A stretch of DNA of 49,484 bases. Source: Planctomycetaceae bacterium (GTDB taxonomy: Bacteria; Planctomycetota; Planctomycetia; Pirellulales; Pirellulaceae). Location: the NCBI GenBank assembly GCA_020638975.1, contig JACKHN010000041.1, forward strand, positions 1 to 49,484, in the 5' to 3' direction. The notes beneath the pieces are model-generated. The model worked only from the letters and a program-made list of their open reading frames with translations, made no database searches and had not been told where the DNA came from. Positions within the stretch are counted from its first letter, which is position 1. Each line of letters opens with the position of its first letter. Shown one piece after another: positions 8,520 to 17,275 of the stretch. Made by a program: the position numbers and the translations under genes.

Positions 8520-10298
8520 TTAGCCAATCATCGTGTCGGCTAGTTCCTCTGAAAGTTCGTTGCGCGCGTGGTGCAGCGGAAGGCAAATGATGAACGTCGT
8601 CCCCTTGCCAACTTCCGTCTCAAAGTCGATCGTGCCGTCATGCCCCTCGACGATGATCGAGTGAGCGATGGCCAGACCTTGGCCGGTCCCCTTGCCAACT
8701 TGCTTGGTCGTAAAGAAGGCATCGTACAGCTTCCCGCGGTTCTCTTCGGCGATCCCCGTCCCCGAGTCCGCAAATCGCAACTCTGCCCAATCATCGAGCA
8801 ACTTTGTTGTAATCGTGATCTTACCTAGCTCGCCGCTGCTCGCGCCAACAACGTCACCAATCGCGTGGGCTGCGTTCACGATCAGATTCAGGAACACTTG
8901 ATTCACATCGCCCGCTTGGCAGCTGACCAAAGGCATCTCTGGGTCAAAGTCTGTTTCCACTTCGGCGACGCACTTCCATTCATTCCGCGAAATCGTGATC
9001 GCACCTTCGATCGCTTGGTGGATGTCTGTGTCGGATTTCTCTTTCTGACCAGGGTGCGAGAACGCTTTCATTGCGCGTACAATCGTGGCAATTCGACCGA
9101 CGCCTTCCAACGATTGGTTGATTGCGTTGGGAACTTCGTCGAGCAGATAGTCGATGTCGGCCTTCGCGATCGCGGCCTCCGTCGCCGCAATGATTTCGTC
9201 GTTGATCGCGCCGCTCTTTGCCGCCTGAATCAGTTCGTCGTATTTGCCAAGCACTTCGGCGAAATCGCTGAAGGCATCAAGCAGGAAGCGAGTATTGTCG
9301 CCAACGTATTGCGTTGGTGTGTTGATTTCGTGGGCAATTCCAGCGGCGAGGTGGCCGACGGATTCCATCTTCTGCGCGTGTCCTAACTGAGTCTGCAGCT
9401 TATGCCGCGACGTGATGTCATGTACGAATGCGTGAAACATGCGCACGCCGTCTAAGTCAAGCGACGAGATCGACGCTTCGACAGGCAACTCGCGACCGTC
9501 TTGCCGAATCGCAATTAGTTCGCAGCGTTTCCCGGTGTTGCGAGTGGCGAGTTCCGCTAACAACTCGCGTATCGTCTCAGACGCCCCTCCGCTACTCTTC
9601 AGTAATTCATTCAGATGTTTGCCGCAGACTTCCTCTGCGTTCCATCCGAATAAATCTTCGGCCTTACTGCCCCAGTCGATGATGCGTCCATCGCCATCGG
9701 CTTCGAGATACGCCTCATTCGAACTATCGATGATGGCTCTGGTGTACTTCGTTTCGCGAGCCATCTCGGCAAGATGTTGTTCCACTTGTTCAGCCAGTTC
9801 GTGCTTGGCGATCAACGAACAAGCCATTTGCCGTACGACCGCAATCTCAAATGGTTTTTTCAGAATCAGGAGTTTGTCAGAGTTCTTGAGATTCGCATTC
9901 GTCTCTTCCCAGCTATAGTCTGAGAAGGCCGTGCATATGACGATCTGAACTGCCGGGTCAATCTCCCACAGTCGTGAGATCGTCTCGATTCCGTCGATGC
10001 CGGGTGGCATGCGAACATCTACGAATGCGAGCTGAAACGGCGTACGGTCCACAACCGACTGGCGTACCAACTCCAGCGCTTCTTCGCCCTGAAATGCCGA
10101 CACGAGTTCGATATCGAAGGCAGATGCTTCGATCGAGGGCTTGCCGCCGAGCAGCAAAGCCTTTGCAGAAACCAAGTCGTCGGATCCCGCCTCGTCGTTG
10201 CATAAGACTCGCCGATAGTCCTCGTGAATGGCCGGATTGTCATCGACGATCAGGATTCGACGCAACGGTGGAATTTGTGGATGCGCGGTGTTGTGCAT
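8520..10298 (-). CDS. Receiver-PAS-histidine kinase (response regulator with kinase output)
   Basis: 592-aa cytoplasmic signalling protein, with no membrane segment visible. The start at 10298 (MHNTAHPQIPP) puts the receiver domain directly at the N-terminus; the upstream in-frame ATG at 10382 would add 28 unlikely residues. Receiver: acidic pair D19-D20 (ILIVDDNPAIHEDY), phospho-acceptor D94 (LAFVDVRMPPG) and K148 (KKPF). A 30-residue insertion follows the first helix, and ICTAFSDYSWEE is characteristic of one receiver subfamily. PAS: about residues 185-300. Kinase: H-box HLAAGIAHEINTPTQYVGDN with H323, N-box NLIVNAAHAI, G1 DSGTGI, F-box FFTTK and G2 GTGQGLA. The receiver-first order suggests a kinase controlled by phosphotransfer from another kinase. 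No partner regulator is adjacent, so the target is unknown. Confidence 0.92.
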   Translation of the reverse strand: MHNTAHPQIPPLRRILIVDDNPAIHEDYRRVLCNDEAGSDDLVSAKALLLGGKPSIEASAFDIELVSAFQGEEALELVRQSVVDRTPFQLAFVDVRMPPGIDGIETISRLWEIDPAVQIVICTAFSDYSWEETNANLKNSDKLLILKKPFEIAVVRQMACSLIAKHELAEQVEQHLAEMARETKYTRAIIDSSNEAYLEADGDGRIIDWGSKAEDLFGWNAEEVCGKHLNELLKSSGGASETIRELLAELATRNTGKRCELIAIRQDGRELPVEASISSLDLDGVRMFHAFVHDITSRHKLQTQLGHAQKMESVGHLAAGIAHEINTPTQYVGDNTRFLLDAFSDFAEVLGKYDELIQAAKSGAINDEIIAATEAAIAKADIDYLLDEVPNAINQSLEGVGRIATIVRAMKAFSHPGQKEKSDTDIHQAIEGAITISRNEWKCVAEVETDFDPEMPLVSCQAGDVNQVFLNLIVNAAHAIGDVVGASSGELGKITITTKLLDDWAELRFADSGTGIAEENRGKLYDAFFTTKQVGKGTGQGLAIAHSIIVEGHDGTIDFETEVGKGTTFIICLPLHHARNELSEELADTMIG

Positions 10299-10520
10299 AG
10301 TCTTACGGATGCCTTCTGTTGCTGCCCTGGATTCGCGGTGCCGTGCCGTGTCAGAACGAGAGTGAGCTAGACCGCAGGTCATCGCGGCGCGCGATTTGGT
10401 GAAAAAGTCTACGTCGCCGCAACGCAGATGAAACCTGACGATGCCACCGCGATTGTGGAACTTAACGACCCACGTTACTCGGCGAGCTTAAAACCGGTAC
10501 TACCCACACAATCGAAGCGA

Positions 10521-11297
10521 TCAACTTTCGGACGAGTAAGGCCACTGTGCCGCTGTCCACAATCCGCCGTCGACATAGATGGTCTGTCCCGTCGTGAATT
10601 CGGCGGCTTCACTGGCAAGGAACACTACGACGGCAGCTACGTCTTGAGCCTGCCCGACGCGGCGCATGGGAGTGATCGGTCCCCACGTTCCTGCATAGTC
10701 GCCCGCTTCGAGTTTCGTGCGTTCGATTTCGATGGCACCAGGAGCAACACAGTTGACGCGAATGCCCAGCGGACCAAGTTCGACCGCGCAGACCTTGGTC
10801 AGATTCTCGATCCCGCCCTTGGACGCACAGTAGTCAACCAGCGAGGGAAATGGCTGTTTGTTCGCCCCCGAACCAATGTTAATAATCGCCCCCCCCTTGC
10901 CCTGCTCCTTCATCGCACGAGCTGCTTGCTGCGAACAGAGGAAACAGCCTTTCAAATTGGTGCGAATCGTGCGGTCGAAGTCTTCTTCCTTCAAGTCCAG
11001 CAGCGAGGCAAACGTCTGCACGCCCGCATTGTTGACCAGCAAGTCGAGTCGCCCTGCGTCGGCACGAAGCTTGTCGAACATCGCTGTGACTTGTTCGCCG
11101 TAACCCGCATCCGCCTGTAAGATCCAGCTCTGCTGGCCGAGTTCTCGGACGTGGGCTGCTGTCTCTTCCGCGCCCGCCTGATCGCTATTGTAATTCACGG
11201 CGACATCCCAGCCCGCCTTCGCCAGGCCGTAAGCGATCCCTCGTCCAATTCCTTTGCTCGCACCTGTGACCAGAGCCACTTTGTTATTGTTACTCAC
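10521..11297 (-). CDS. SDR family oxidoreductase
   Basis: 258-aa short-chain dehydrogenase/reductase of the classical type. The cofactor loop is TGASKGIG (residues 11-18), followed by NNAG (89-92), S143, and the catalytic Y156-x3-K160 in YCASKGG. The region after the beta-2 strand (VNYNSDQAG) carries N rather than an acidic residue, compatible with NADP(H). The C-terminal PMRRVGQAQDVAAVVVFLASE...GQTIYVDGG is standard for 3-oxoacyl/glucose-dehydrogenase-like SDRs. The GTG start overlaps the stop of the upstream lyase gene by four bases (GTGA), so translation is coupled; this is the last gene of a three-gene operon with the PLP enzyme and the M81 peptidase. The substrate cannot be read from sequence; a hydroxy or keto product of that operon's pathway is likely. 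Confidence 0.92.
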   Translation of the reverse strand: MSNNNKVALVTGASKGIGRGIAYGLAKAGWDVAVNYNSDQAGAEETAAHVRELGQQSWILQADAGYGEQVTAMFDKLRADAGRLDLLVNNAGVQTFASLLDLKEEDFDRTIRTNLKGCFLCSQQAARAMKEQGKGGAIINIGSGANKQPFPSLVDYCASKGGIENLTKVCAVELGPLGIRVNCVAPGAIEIERTKLEAGDYAGTWGPITPMRRVGQAQDVAAVVVFLASEAAEFTTGQTIYVDGGLWTAAQWPYSSES

Positions 11298-12268
11298 AAC
11301 TTCGTTCCTAATTCCAGCACCCTTGGCAATTCCGCAAGATCAATATTCCCGCCGGACAAGATACCAACAACCCGCTTGCCCGCGAACCGGTCTCGCTCTT
11401 TGAATGCTGCCGCCAGGGCACCGGCTCCAGCTCCTTCTGCCAAATTGTGGGTATGCTTCAGAATCCAGTAGGCTGCGAGTCGCAATTCGTCCTCGCCGAC
11501 CAGAATCACATCGTCCATTAAAGCTCGCATGATCTCCATCGTCATCTCGGCAGGGGCTCGTGTGGCGAAACCTTCGGCCCAGGAGTTGGCCGTCTCGGTG
11601 GTGACCGTCGTGTTTGTCCGCCACGACTCGGCCACTGCCGGTGCGATCTCCGATTGAACACCGATCACTTGAGCCTTGGGGTAGCGATGCTTGGCAACAA
11701 TGCAGGTGCCACATACCCCGCTGCCCAGTCCAATCGGCACAAGTATCACATCGGGTTGCGGAATCTGCTCAAAGATCTCCCAAGCCATCGTGCCAACGCC
11801 AGCGATCAGCAAGGGTTCGTTGGCGGAATGCACATATCGGCCACCTCGCGTCTTGACCAACTCTTCAACGTATTGCTTCGCTTCATCAAAGTCCTTGCCG
11901 TGCTCAATTAGTTCTGCGCCCAAATTGCGAATCGCGAGACACTTATCGGGGTTGGCCTTTTCCGGAACGATGATGGTGCAGGGAACGTGGAAGTGACGAC
12001 ACGCGAACGCGAGGGATTGCCCTTGGTTGCCGGTGGAAACTCCGATGATCCCTGCGGCACGTTCCTTTTCATTAAGTGTGCTGACGAAGTTGACTCCACC
12101 GCGAACCTTGAACGCACCGACAGGTTGATGGTTTTCATGCTTTAGACAGAACGGAAAATCGAGCAGCTTTGTGAGGCCTGGCCATTCGAATAACGGCGTT
12201 GAGCGGAGCAGCGCGTGTACACGTGGCAGTGCAGCGAGAACATCTTCATAGGTAACAGGAAGCGTCAC
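11294..12268 (-). CDS. Fold-II PLP enzyme, threonine dehydratase-like
   Basis: Pyridoxal-phosphate lyase of the threonine/serine dehydratase family, 324 aa from the start chosen here. An ATG at 12322 gives a longer frame, but the GTG at 12268 produces a GTGA overlap with the preceding gene and starts the protein at VTLPVTYEDVLAALPRV, where relatives begin. The Schiff-base lysine is K54 in GAFKVRGG, the substrate loop is STGNQGQSLA, and the glycine loop is GLGSGVCG. That loop is not the textbook GGGGL of biosynthetic IlvA, and there is no C-terminal ACT domain, so a catabolic lyase or a racemase/hydroxy-aspartate-type enzyme is more likely than feedback-regulated IlvA. It is the middle gene of the M81 peptidase-lyase-SDR operon. 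Confidence 0.88.
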   Translation of the reverse strand: MTLPVTYEDVLAALPRVHALLRSTPLFEWPGLTKLLDFPFCLKHENHQPVGAFKVRGGVNFVSTLNEKERAAGIIGVSTGNQGQSLAFACRHFHVPCTIIVPEKANPDKCLAIRNLGAELIEHGKDFDEAKQYVEELVKTRGGRYVHSANEPLLIAGVGTMAWEIFEQIPQPDVILVPIGLGSGVCGTCIVAKHRYPKAQVIGVQSEIAPAVAESWRTNTTVTTETANSWAEGFATRAPAEMTMEIMRALMDDVILVGEDELRLAAYWILKHTHNLAEGAGAGALAAAFKERDRFAGKRVVGILSGGNIDLAELPRVLELGTKL

Positions 12269-13776
12269 TTTTGTATTAAGTCCTGTGTGGGAGACCATTC
12301 CTCCATCTCGTCCCAGGGCCAAAGGGGACGAGGAATGTTCGTAAATTCATAATTCCAGAAATCGGAGGGAGCACAACCGGGAGCCTTGACGGAGTAGATG
12401 GCCGCCGCATGCTCCGCATACACGGCGCGAAATCCGCAAGGACTCTTGGCGATGACGACTGACGCGTCGAAAGGTTCGAAGCCTGCGGCACGAAACAATT
12501 CCGGCGCAAAGTGTGGTCCGCTGCGAGTCGTGACGATCACGTGTACGTTGCTCTCGTGTCGCAGCACCACCGAACGCCCCATATCGATGGGCATGTTCTT
12601 ACCGATGTGGCCGGTCATCGTGAAGCGAGCATCAAAGCAGCGTTCCACCGTTGCGTTCAACTCGATGGTCTTTCCAAAGCGGTTGTCGCGGATACCACCG
12701 AGCCGAACTGTGATCAGTTCGTCAACTCCTGCATTCTCGCCCTGCCCGACAACTTCCGGTGCCACAACGGTAATGAGTGCCTCACGTGGCCAGCGATACT
12801 TTAACAACTCGGCTAGAATCCAGACGCTATCTCCTGGTGCCCCGGACGTCGTCGCATCGGCCGCATCACTTAGGACGGTCAGCCCACTTTCTTCGTGGGC
12901 AAGCCGCACCGCGTCGGCGACGGACACGAGCGTTGGCATATACTCGCGTTTGCGCCGCCAGAATTCTTCCGCAAGAGAAAGGCATGCGGCACGAGCCGCT
13001 TCGGGATCGCCGTTGGTTGTGACGATGACACTAGATCCGAATTGGGGTATGTCCATCCAGGGTTGCACGGGGGCGATACCTGCGGACATGACGTTCGGCC
13101 TCGCCTCGAGTTCAACGACACGCCGCTTCAAGTCAGCAGCGATTCCCGTGGCGGCTTCCGTGTTTGAATTCTCTGCCGGGACAATCGCCGGGATCTTGCA
13201 GAACGCTGTCGAGGGCTTCGCACCCTCGAAGAGCATGCGGCGCAACGCCTCGGCACCGCGCTGTCCCGTCTCGAAGATGTCAACGTGTGGCATCGAATGA
13301 TACGTCACCAGTACATCTGCTGCTTGCACCATTTCCGGTGTGATGTTCGTGTGCAGATCTAGCGTGGCGACGATTGGCACATCAGACCCAACACGCTTTC
13401 GCAACTCCTGCAAGATCGCTCCTTCGACATCAGGATGTCCATCCGCCACCATTGCACCGTGCAGTGCGAGCAGAAAGGCGTCGACTTTGCCTGCCGCTTC
13501 CACCGCAGTGAAGAATTCGTTCCACAACCAAGCGAAACATTCAGTCGTTGCAGCTCCGCTCGGCCAAGCGGGCAGTCGGACGAGTCCGACGATCTCGGGT
13601 GGCACAGGCCAGCCTCGCATTAATTGAATGAACCCGCCGAGCTCGTTCACGTCCGCCATCTGCTCGACCAAGTCGATGCCACGGCAAATCCCAAACTGCT
13701 CGAAATCCGCTCGCGACGTGGCGAGCGGGTTCAACGTATTGGTTTCTTGCCAGAGTTGGCCGATAGCAATTTTCAT
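12265..13776 (-). CDS. M81 family metallopeptidase (MlrC-like)
   Basis: 503-aa member of the M81/MlrC family, named after the enzyme that acts late in microcystin breakdown; most members have unknown substrates. The N-terminus MKIAIGQLWQETNTLNP is typical. Putative metal ligands are in LHGAMVADGHPDVEG, ATLDLHTNITPEM and YHSMPHVDIFETGQRG. The C-terminal half carries the MlrC_C domain with DAADATTSGAPGDSVW, and GGIRDNRFGKTIEL. There is no signal peptide, so it acts in the cytoplasm. Length fits the family (480-510 aa). It is the first gene of an operon coupled to a fold-II PLP lyase and an SDR, which suggests that the amide or peptide product released here is a hydroxy- or amino-acid degraded by the next two enzymes. 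Confidence 0.9.
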   Translation of the reverse strand: MKIAIGQLWQETNTLNPLATSRADFEQFGICRGIDLVEQMADVNELGGFIQLMRGWPVPPEIVGLVRLPAWPSGAATTECFAWLWNEFFTAVEAAGKVDAFLLALHGAMVADGHPDVEGAILQELRKRVGSDVPIVATLDLHTNITPEMVQAADVLVTYHSMPHVDIFETGQRGAEALRRMLFEGAKPSTAFCKIPAIVPAENSNTEAATGIAADLKRRVVELEARPNVMSAGIAPVQPWMDIPQFGSSVIVTTNGDPEAARAACLSLAEEFWRRKREYMPTLVSVADAVRLAHEESGLTVLSDAADATTSGAPGDSVWILAELLKYRWPREALITVVAPEVVGQGENAGVDELITVRLGGIRDNRFGKTIELNATVERCFDARFTMTGHIGKNMPIDMGRSVVLRHESNVHVIVTTRSGPHFAPELFRAAGFEPFDASVVIAKSPCGFRAVYAEHAAAIYSVKAPGCAPSDFWNYEFTNIPRPLWPWDEMEEWSPTQDLIQK

Positions 13777-13843
13777 GAGGGTGAATTTAGCTGGATTGTT
13801 GGTGTGACGAGGGCTCGTTTAGGAGAAGGCCGTAGGGGAGATC

Positions 13844-13941
13844 TAAACGCTGAGTTCGCAGAGGCGCAGAGATTCGCAGAGTATTTTTCCAGGAGTCGAT
13901 TATCTCCGCGTTCCTCTGCGCCTCTGCGACCTTTGCGTTTA
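13844..13941. mobile_element. Solo inverted repeat related to the GxxExxY element
   Basis: Two 38-bp arms (13844-13881 and 13904-13941) begin TAAACGC at their outer ends and share TCGCAGAGGCGCAGAG; the spacer is only 22 bp and has no gene. The arms match those at 2521-2560/2988-3027 apart from replacement of GCGGAGG by GCAGAGG units. This looks like the non-autonomous, MITE-like version of the same element. It lies in the 215-bp gap between the M81 peptidase start and the stop of the quinone-reductase gene; nothing else is recognisable in that gap. Confidence 0.7.
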
Positions 13942-13991
13942 TCCACAGCCGTGACAATATTGAACCGGCGTTACCGAGTGCCAGCCGACCG

Positions 13992-14984
13992 CTACGGCTT
14001 CAACACGATCTTGCCAGCCAAAGTCCCGCTCTTCTGAAGCGTGTTCTCTTCCTGCAAACGATGGGCGGCCGCCGCTTCGGCGAGCGGCATAATCTTGCCG
14101 ATTTGAGCCTTCAGCTTTCCTTCCGACATCCAGCGATTCATATCGACCGAGCAAGTCCGCAACTCGTCTGGCGATGCTTTGAACATCACGACGCCGTGCA
14201 GCGAACATTCCTTGACGTAGAATGGACCTACGGGGAAGGGAGGCCGCGCGTCGCGACCGGCCATTAACACCATTCGCCCACGCTCGGCTAGATAGGAAAC
14301 TAGAACGTCGAAGTCTGGCTCGCGAAGTGTTTCCCAGACGACATTGACACCGCTGGGCGCGAACTCCTTAACGGCCGCGGTGACATCTTGCGACTTGTAG
14401 TTCACCACCACATCGGCACCCAACTCCTTGGCCTTCGCGCACTTCTCATCGGTGCCGCCGGTCGTGATCACGCGAGCCCCTGCGGCTTTGGCCATTTGCA
14501 CGACCATCGATCCCACTCCGCCCGTGCCACCATGAACGAAGATTGACTCGCCCGTCGTGAGCTTCGCGGCGCGGAACAATCCGAGATGGGCGGTCACTCC
14601 AACGAGTGAACAAGCGACCGCGGTCTCGTCAGACACATTGTCGGGCGTCGGATACACCCAACACTCGTCGACCGCGCAGTATTCGGCGAATGTTCCCTGC
14701 CGACCCATCAGACCTTGGTTCGTACACCACACGCGATCTCCAACTTTGTACTGTGTGGCGTCCGGGCCGACCGCTTCGACAACACCTGCAAGGTCACATC
14801 CGACCACAAATGGCTTCGGTAACTCCCAGTAATTCGCTCCGTTGCGGATATAGGTATCGACCGGATTGAGGGCGACAGCTCCCGTCTTCACGAGCACTTG
14901 CGAGCCCGTAGCCTCAGGCTTGGGTAGGTCGCCGTAAATGATGTTTTCGGCAGGGCCAGTCTGTTCAATGTAGGCAGCTTTCAT
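13992..14984 (-). CDS. Zinc-independent medium-chain NADPH:quinone reductase-like
   Basis: 330-aa medium-chain dehydrogenase/reductase of the quinone oxidoreductase (QOR/zeta-crystallin) type. The start at 14984 gives MKAAYIEQTGPAENI, the usual N-terminus; upstream in-frame ATG at 15050 lies inside the preceding gene. The GroES-like part has VALNPVDTYIRNGANYW and FVVGCDLAGVVEAVG, without the cysteine ligands of zinc alcohol dehydrogenases. The Rossmann part has VHGGTGGVGSMVVQMAKAAGA, the family's nucleotide loop. Likely role: NADPH-dependent one- or two-electron reduction of quinones or enones in the cytoplasm. It lies 22 bp downstream of the TPR membrane protein on the same strand, so co-transcription is probable although no functional link is evident. 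Confidence 0.9.
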   Translation of the reverse strand: MKAAYIEQTGPAENIIYGDLPKPEATGSQVLVKTGAVALNPVDTYIRNGANYWELPKPFVVGCDLAGVVEAVGPDATQYKVGDRVWCTNQGLMGRQGTFAEYCAVDECWVYPTPDNVSDETAVACSLVGVTAHLGLFRAAKLTTGESIFVHGGTGGVGSMVVQMAKAAGARVITTGGTDEKCAKAKELGADVVVNYKSQDVTAAVKEFAPSGVNVVWETLREPDFDVLVSYLAERGRMVLMAGRDARPPFPVGPFYVKECSLHGVVMFKASPDELRTCSVDMNRWMSEGKLKAQIGKIMPLAEAAAAHRLQEENTLQKSGTLAGKIVLKP

Positions 14985-15006
14985 CGTTGCTCTCGTATCC
15001 TCTTCG

Positions 15007-15741
15007 TTAGGGTTGTTCGTCCGTGGATGGTTTCTCGTCGAGATCGTCACTTAGCGTGTCAGTGACCGTTGACTCTGTCGGCTGTTCTTGCGTCGGTGTT
15101 TCCTCGGTCATATCGTTCATCGGAGGCACTCCCTCGCGATAGGCTTTGCCCGCCTTGAATAGCCGCAGGCGCTTCTGGAAGTCCCGCAGGTACGCGGCGT
15201 CAGCAAGTTCAATCGCTTCTTCTTGCCATTTGACCGCCGATTCAAAATCGCCCGCCTCGGCATAGGACGCAGCCACGGTATCGACATAGGCGAAGTTCCG
15301 CCAATCGGTCAGATCACAGGCCTTGGTTGCATGTTCGATGGCGATTTCGCCATTGCGCACATTGTCATCGGGACAAGTTGCAAGCAGCCATGCCTTGTTG
15401 TTGTGAAGGAGGGCGCTTTCTGGATCGCTCGACAAGCCCGACTCCAAGCTCTGTAACGCTTCGGAATAACGGCCTTCGGCAACACATTCGGTGTACTCTT
15501 CGAACGCGGATTGGTCGGATGACATCTGCCATTGCTGGTCGCCCATCACCACTTCGATCTCGCGTTGGGCTTGTTGCACAGTTGTCACGATACCGAAGAT
15601 GACACCGCCACAGATCAGCATCAAGGTGCCACAAACAACCGCAATCGCGACTAAGATGACTGTCGTGGTGCTCGATTTCGCGGGTGGACCCGGATACGAG
15701 TTCGGATCGTCCGAAAAGTTATGGGGCATACTCATTCTCAA
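15007..15741 (-). CDS. Single-pass membrane protein with TPR-like repeats
   Basis: 244-aa protein of no named family. A proline-rich N-terminus is followed by one transmembrane helix (about residues 27-53, TTTVILVAIAVVCGTLML...). Then come TPR-like helices: FEEYTECVAEGRYSEALQSLESGLSSDP, SALLHNNKAWLLATCPDDNVR and AYVDTVAASYAEAGDFESAVKW. The last two closely resemble the planctomycete tetratricopeptide pattern in which W-L-L-A-T-C-P-D-D and A-A-x-Y-A-E-x-G-D-F-x-x-A occur. The C-terminal 40 residues are acidic, Thr/Glu-rich and probably disordered. Three ATGs (15741, 15735, 15729) are possible starts. The TPR part could be on either side of the membrane; with the short N-terminus, type II insertion (repeats outside) is my guess. 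Role unknown; perhaps a scaffold. Confidence 0.75.
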   Translation of the reverse strand: MRMSMPHNFSDDPNSYPGPPAKSSTTTVILVAIAVVCGTLMLICGGVIFGIVTTVQQAQREIEVVMGDQQWQMSSDQSAFEEYTECVAEGRYSEALQSLESGLSSDPESALLHNNKAWLLATCPDDNVRNGEIAIEHATKACDLTDWRNFAYVDTVAASYAEAGDFESAVKWQEEAIELADAAYLRDFQKRLRLFKAGKAYREGVPPMNDMTEETPTQEQPTESTVTDTLSDDLDEKPSTDEQP

Positions 15742-15789
15742 GACCTCAATGCTTGGTCTGACATCTTCGTTGTACCGAATCGCTTGTCG

Positions 15790-17271
15790 TCACGCCACGA
15801 GGTCACTAATGACGTGGCCGTGAACATCTGTCAAACGGCGGTCGATGCCGTTGTGCCGGAAGGTCAGACGTTGGTGATCGATGCCCAACTGATGCAAGAT
15901 GGTGGCGTGAATATCGTAGACTTGTGTGGGATTCAGTCGATCCAGTGGTTTGTAACCCCACTCATCACTCGGACCATAGCTGATCCCGGCGCGAATGCCG
16001 CCGCCGCACAGCCAGTTCGTAAACACGTACGGATTGTGATCGCGACCCTTGCTGCCTTGAGTGCTGGGCATACGACCGAACTCCGTCGTCCAAAGAATGA
16101 TCGTTTCGTTCAACAGTCCGCGTTGCTTCAGGTCCTTGATCAAGGCCGCGGCCCCGACCGCCATTCCGTAAGCCAGTGGTTTGTGGTCACGCTCGATGTC
16201 TTCATGGCTGTCCCAGTTGCGCCGCGGGAAGCTGTTGTCATTGCCGGACCAGACTTGCACGAAACGAACGCCACGTTCGAGCAATCGCCTCGCGATCAGA
16301 CACTTACGTCCAAAGTATTCGATCTCTTCGGGAACATTGATCTCGTCAGGATAAGTTTTTCCGAGTGTATCCAGTCCATACATCTTCATGATATGAGCCG
16401 GTTCGTCTGACAAGTCGAGCGCCTCGGGAGCACTCAGTTGCATCTTGGCTGCTAGTTCATAGGACCGGATACGAGCATCGAGTCGCGAATCGTCTGGGCG
16501 TTGTTGTTGATAGTTGCGATTCAACTGATTCAGTAGCGCGAGGCCGTCTCGATCACTCGCCTTCGTGACGAACTCAGCATGAGGCAACAAATCTTCAATC
16601 GGATTCTCTCGCTGAGGAAAGATCGCCGTGCCCTGCGTGTCAGTCGGTAAGAACGCGGAACTCCAGTTCTTCGGCCCATTGGATGCAAAGCCGCGATGAT
16701 CGGGCAACACCACGAAGGTTGGCAAGTTGTCCGAGAGGCTGCCGAGCCCGTAGCTGATCCAAGCTCCCATTCCCGGAAAGCCCGGATCTTGAAAGCCGGT
16801 TGCTTGGAGATACGTCGCCTGACTGTGAACACCGGTCTTGCCAATCATGTTATGGACGAACGCCATATCATCGACACACTCGCCCAACGGCGCCACTGCC
16901 TCGCTGATCATCTTGCCCGACTCGCCGTAGGGACTGAACTGGAACGGCGACTTCATCCACGGCCCCAGTCCGTTTTGAAAGGCTTCCACATGCTCGCCAA
17001 AGTCTGACTCTTCGCCATGATGTTTTTCAAGGGCTGGCTTGTGATCAAACAGATCGATGTGACTCGCTGCGCCGCCCATGAACAGTTGAACGACGCGAGT
17101 TGCCTTTGGCGGATGGTGAAGTATTTTCACGATGCCGCCCGAGCCTAGGACCTCCGCTTGGCTATCGTTGCCGAGCATCGTTGCCAACGCCAAACCTGCA
17201 AAACTTCCGCACGACTGCCTGAAGAATTCGCGACGTGACGAAACCGCCATCATTGCAAGTCGATTGTTCAT
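15790..17271 (-). CDS. DUF1501 family exported protein
   Basis: 493-aa DUF1501 protein, the usual genomic partner of PSCyt1/DUF1549/DUF1553 cytochromes in planctomycetes. The ATG at 17271 gives MNNRLAMMAVSSRREFFRQ, a twin-arginine signal; an in-frame ATG at 17304 would overlap the broken hicA. Family blocks: RVVQLFMGGAASHIDLFDHKPAL, GAWISYGLGSLSDNLPTFVVL, RCLIARRLLERGVRFVQVWSG-like, ETIILWTTEFGRMPSTQ, GRDHNPYVFTNWLCGGGI and the C-terminal GIDHQRLTFRHNGIDRRLTDVHG. The fold is thought to be alkaline-phosphatase/sulfatase-like, with GRDHNP probably at the metal site; activity is not established. It lies downstream of the cytochrome gene at 17711-20761 but is separated from it by hicB and the hicA remnant. 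Confidence 0.9.
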   Translation of the reverse strand: MNNRLAMMAVSSRREFFRQSCGSFAGLALATMLGNDSQAEVLGSGGIVKILHHPPKATRVVQLFMGGAASHIDLFDHKPALEKHHGEESDFGEHVEAFQNGLGPWMKSPFQFSPYGESGKMISEAVAPLGECVDDMAFVHNMIGKTGVHSQATYLQATGFQDPGFPGMGAWISYGLGSLSDNLPTFVVLPDHRGFASNGPKNWSSAFLPTDTQGTAIFPQRENPIEDLLPHAEFVTKASDRDGLALLNQLNRNYQQQRPDDSRLDARIRSYELAAKMQLSAPEALDLSDEPAHIMKMYGLDTLGKTYPDEINVPEEIEYFGRKCLIARRLLERGVRFVQVWSGNDNSFPRRNWDSHEDIERDHKPLAYGMAVGAAALIKDLKQRGLLNETIILWTTEFGRMPSTQGSKGRDHNPYVFTNWLCGGGIRAGISYGPSDEWGYKPLDRLNPTQVYDIHATILHQLGIDHQRLTFRHNGIDRRLTDVHGHVISDLVA

Positions 17272-17275
17272 GGCA

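Noticed and set aside
10428..11120. 230-aa plus-strand frame opposite the SDR gene
   Set aside because: Antisense to a complete SDR with all catalytic residues.
12398..13300. 300-aa plus-strand frame opposite the M81 peptidase
   Set aside because: Shadow frame; the M81 motifs on the other strand are unambiguous.
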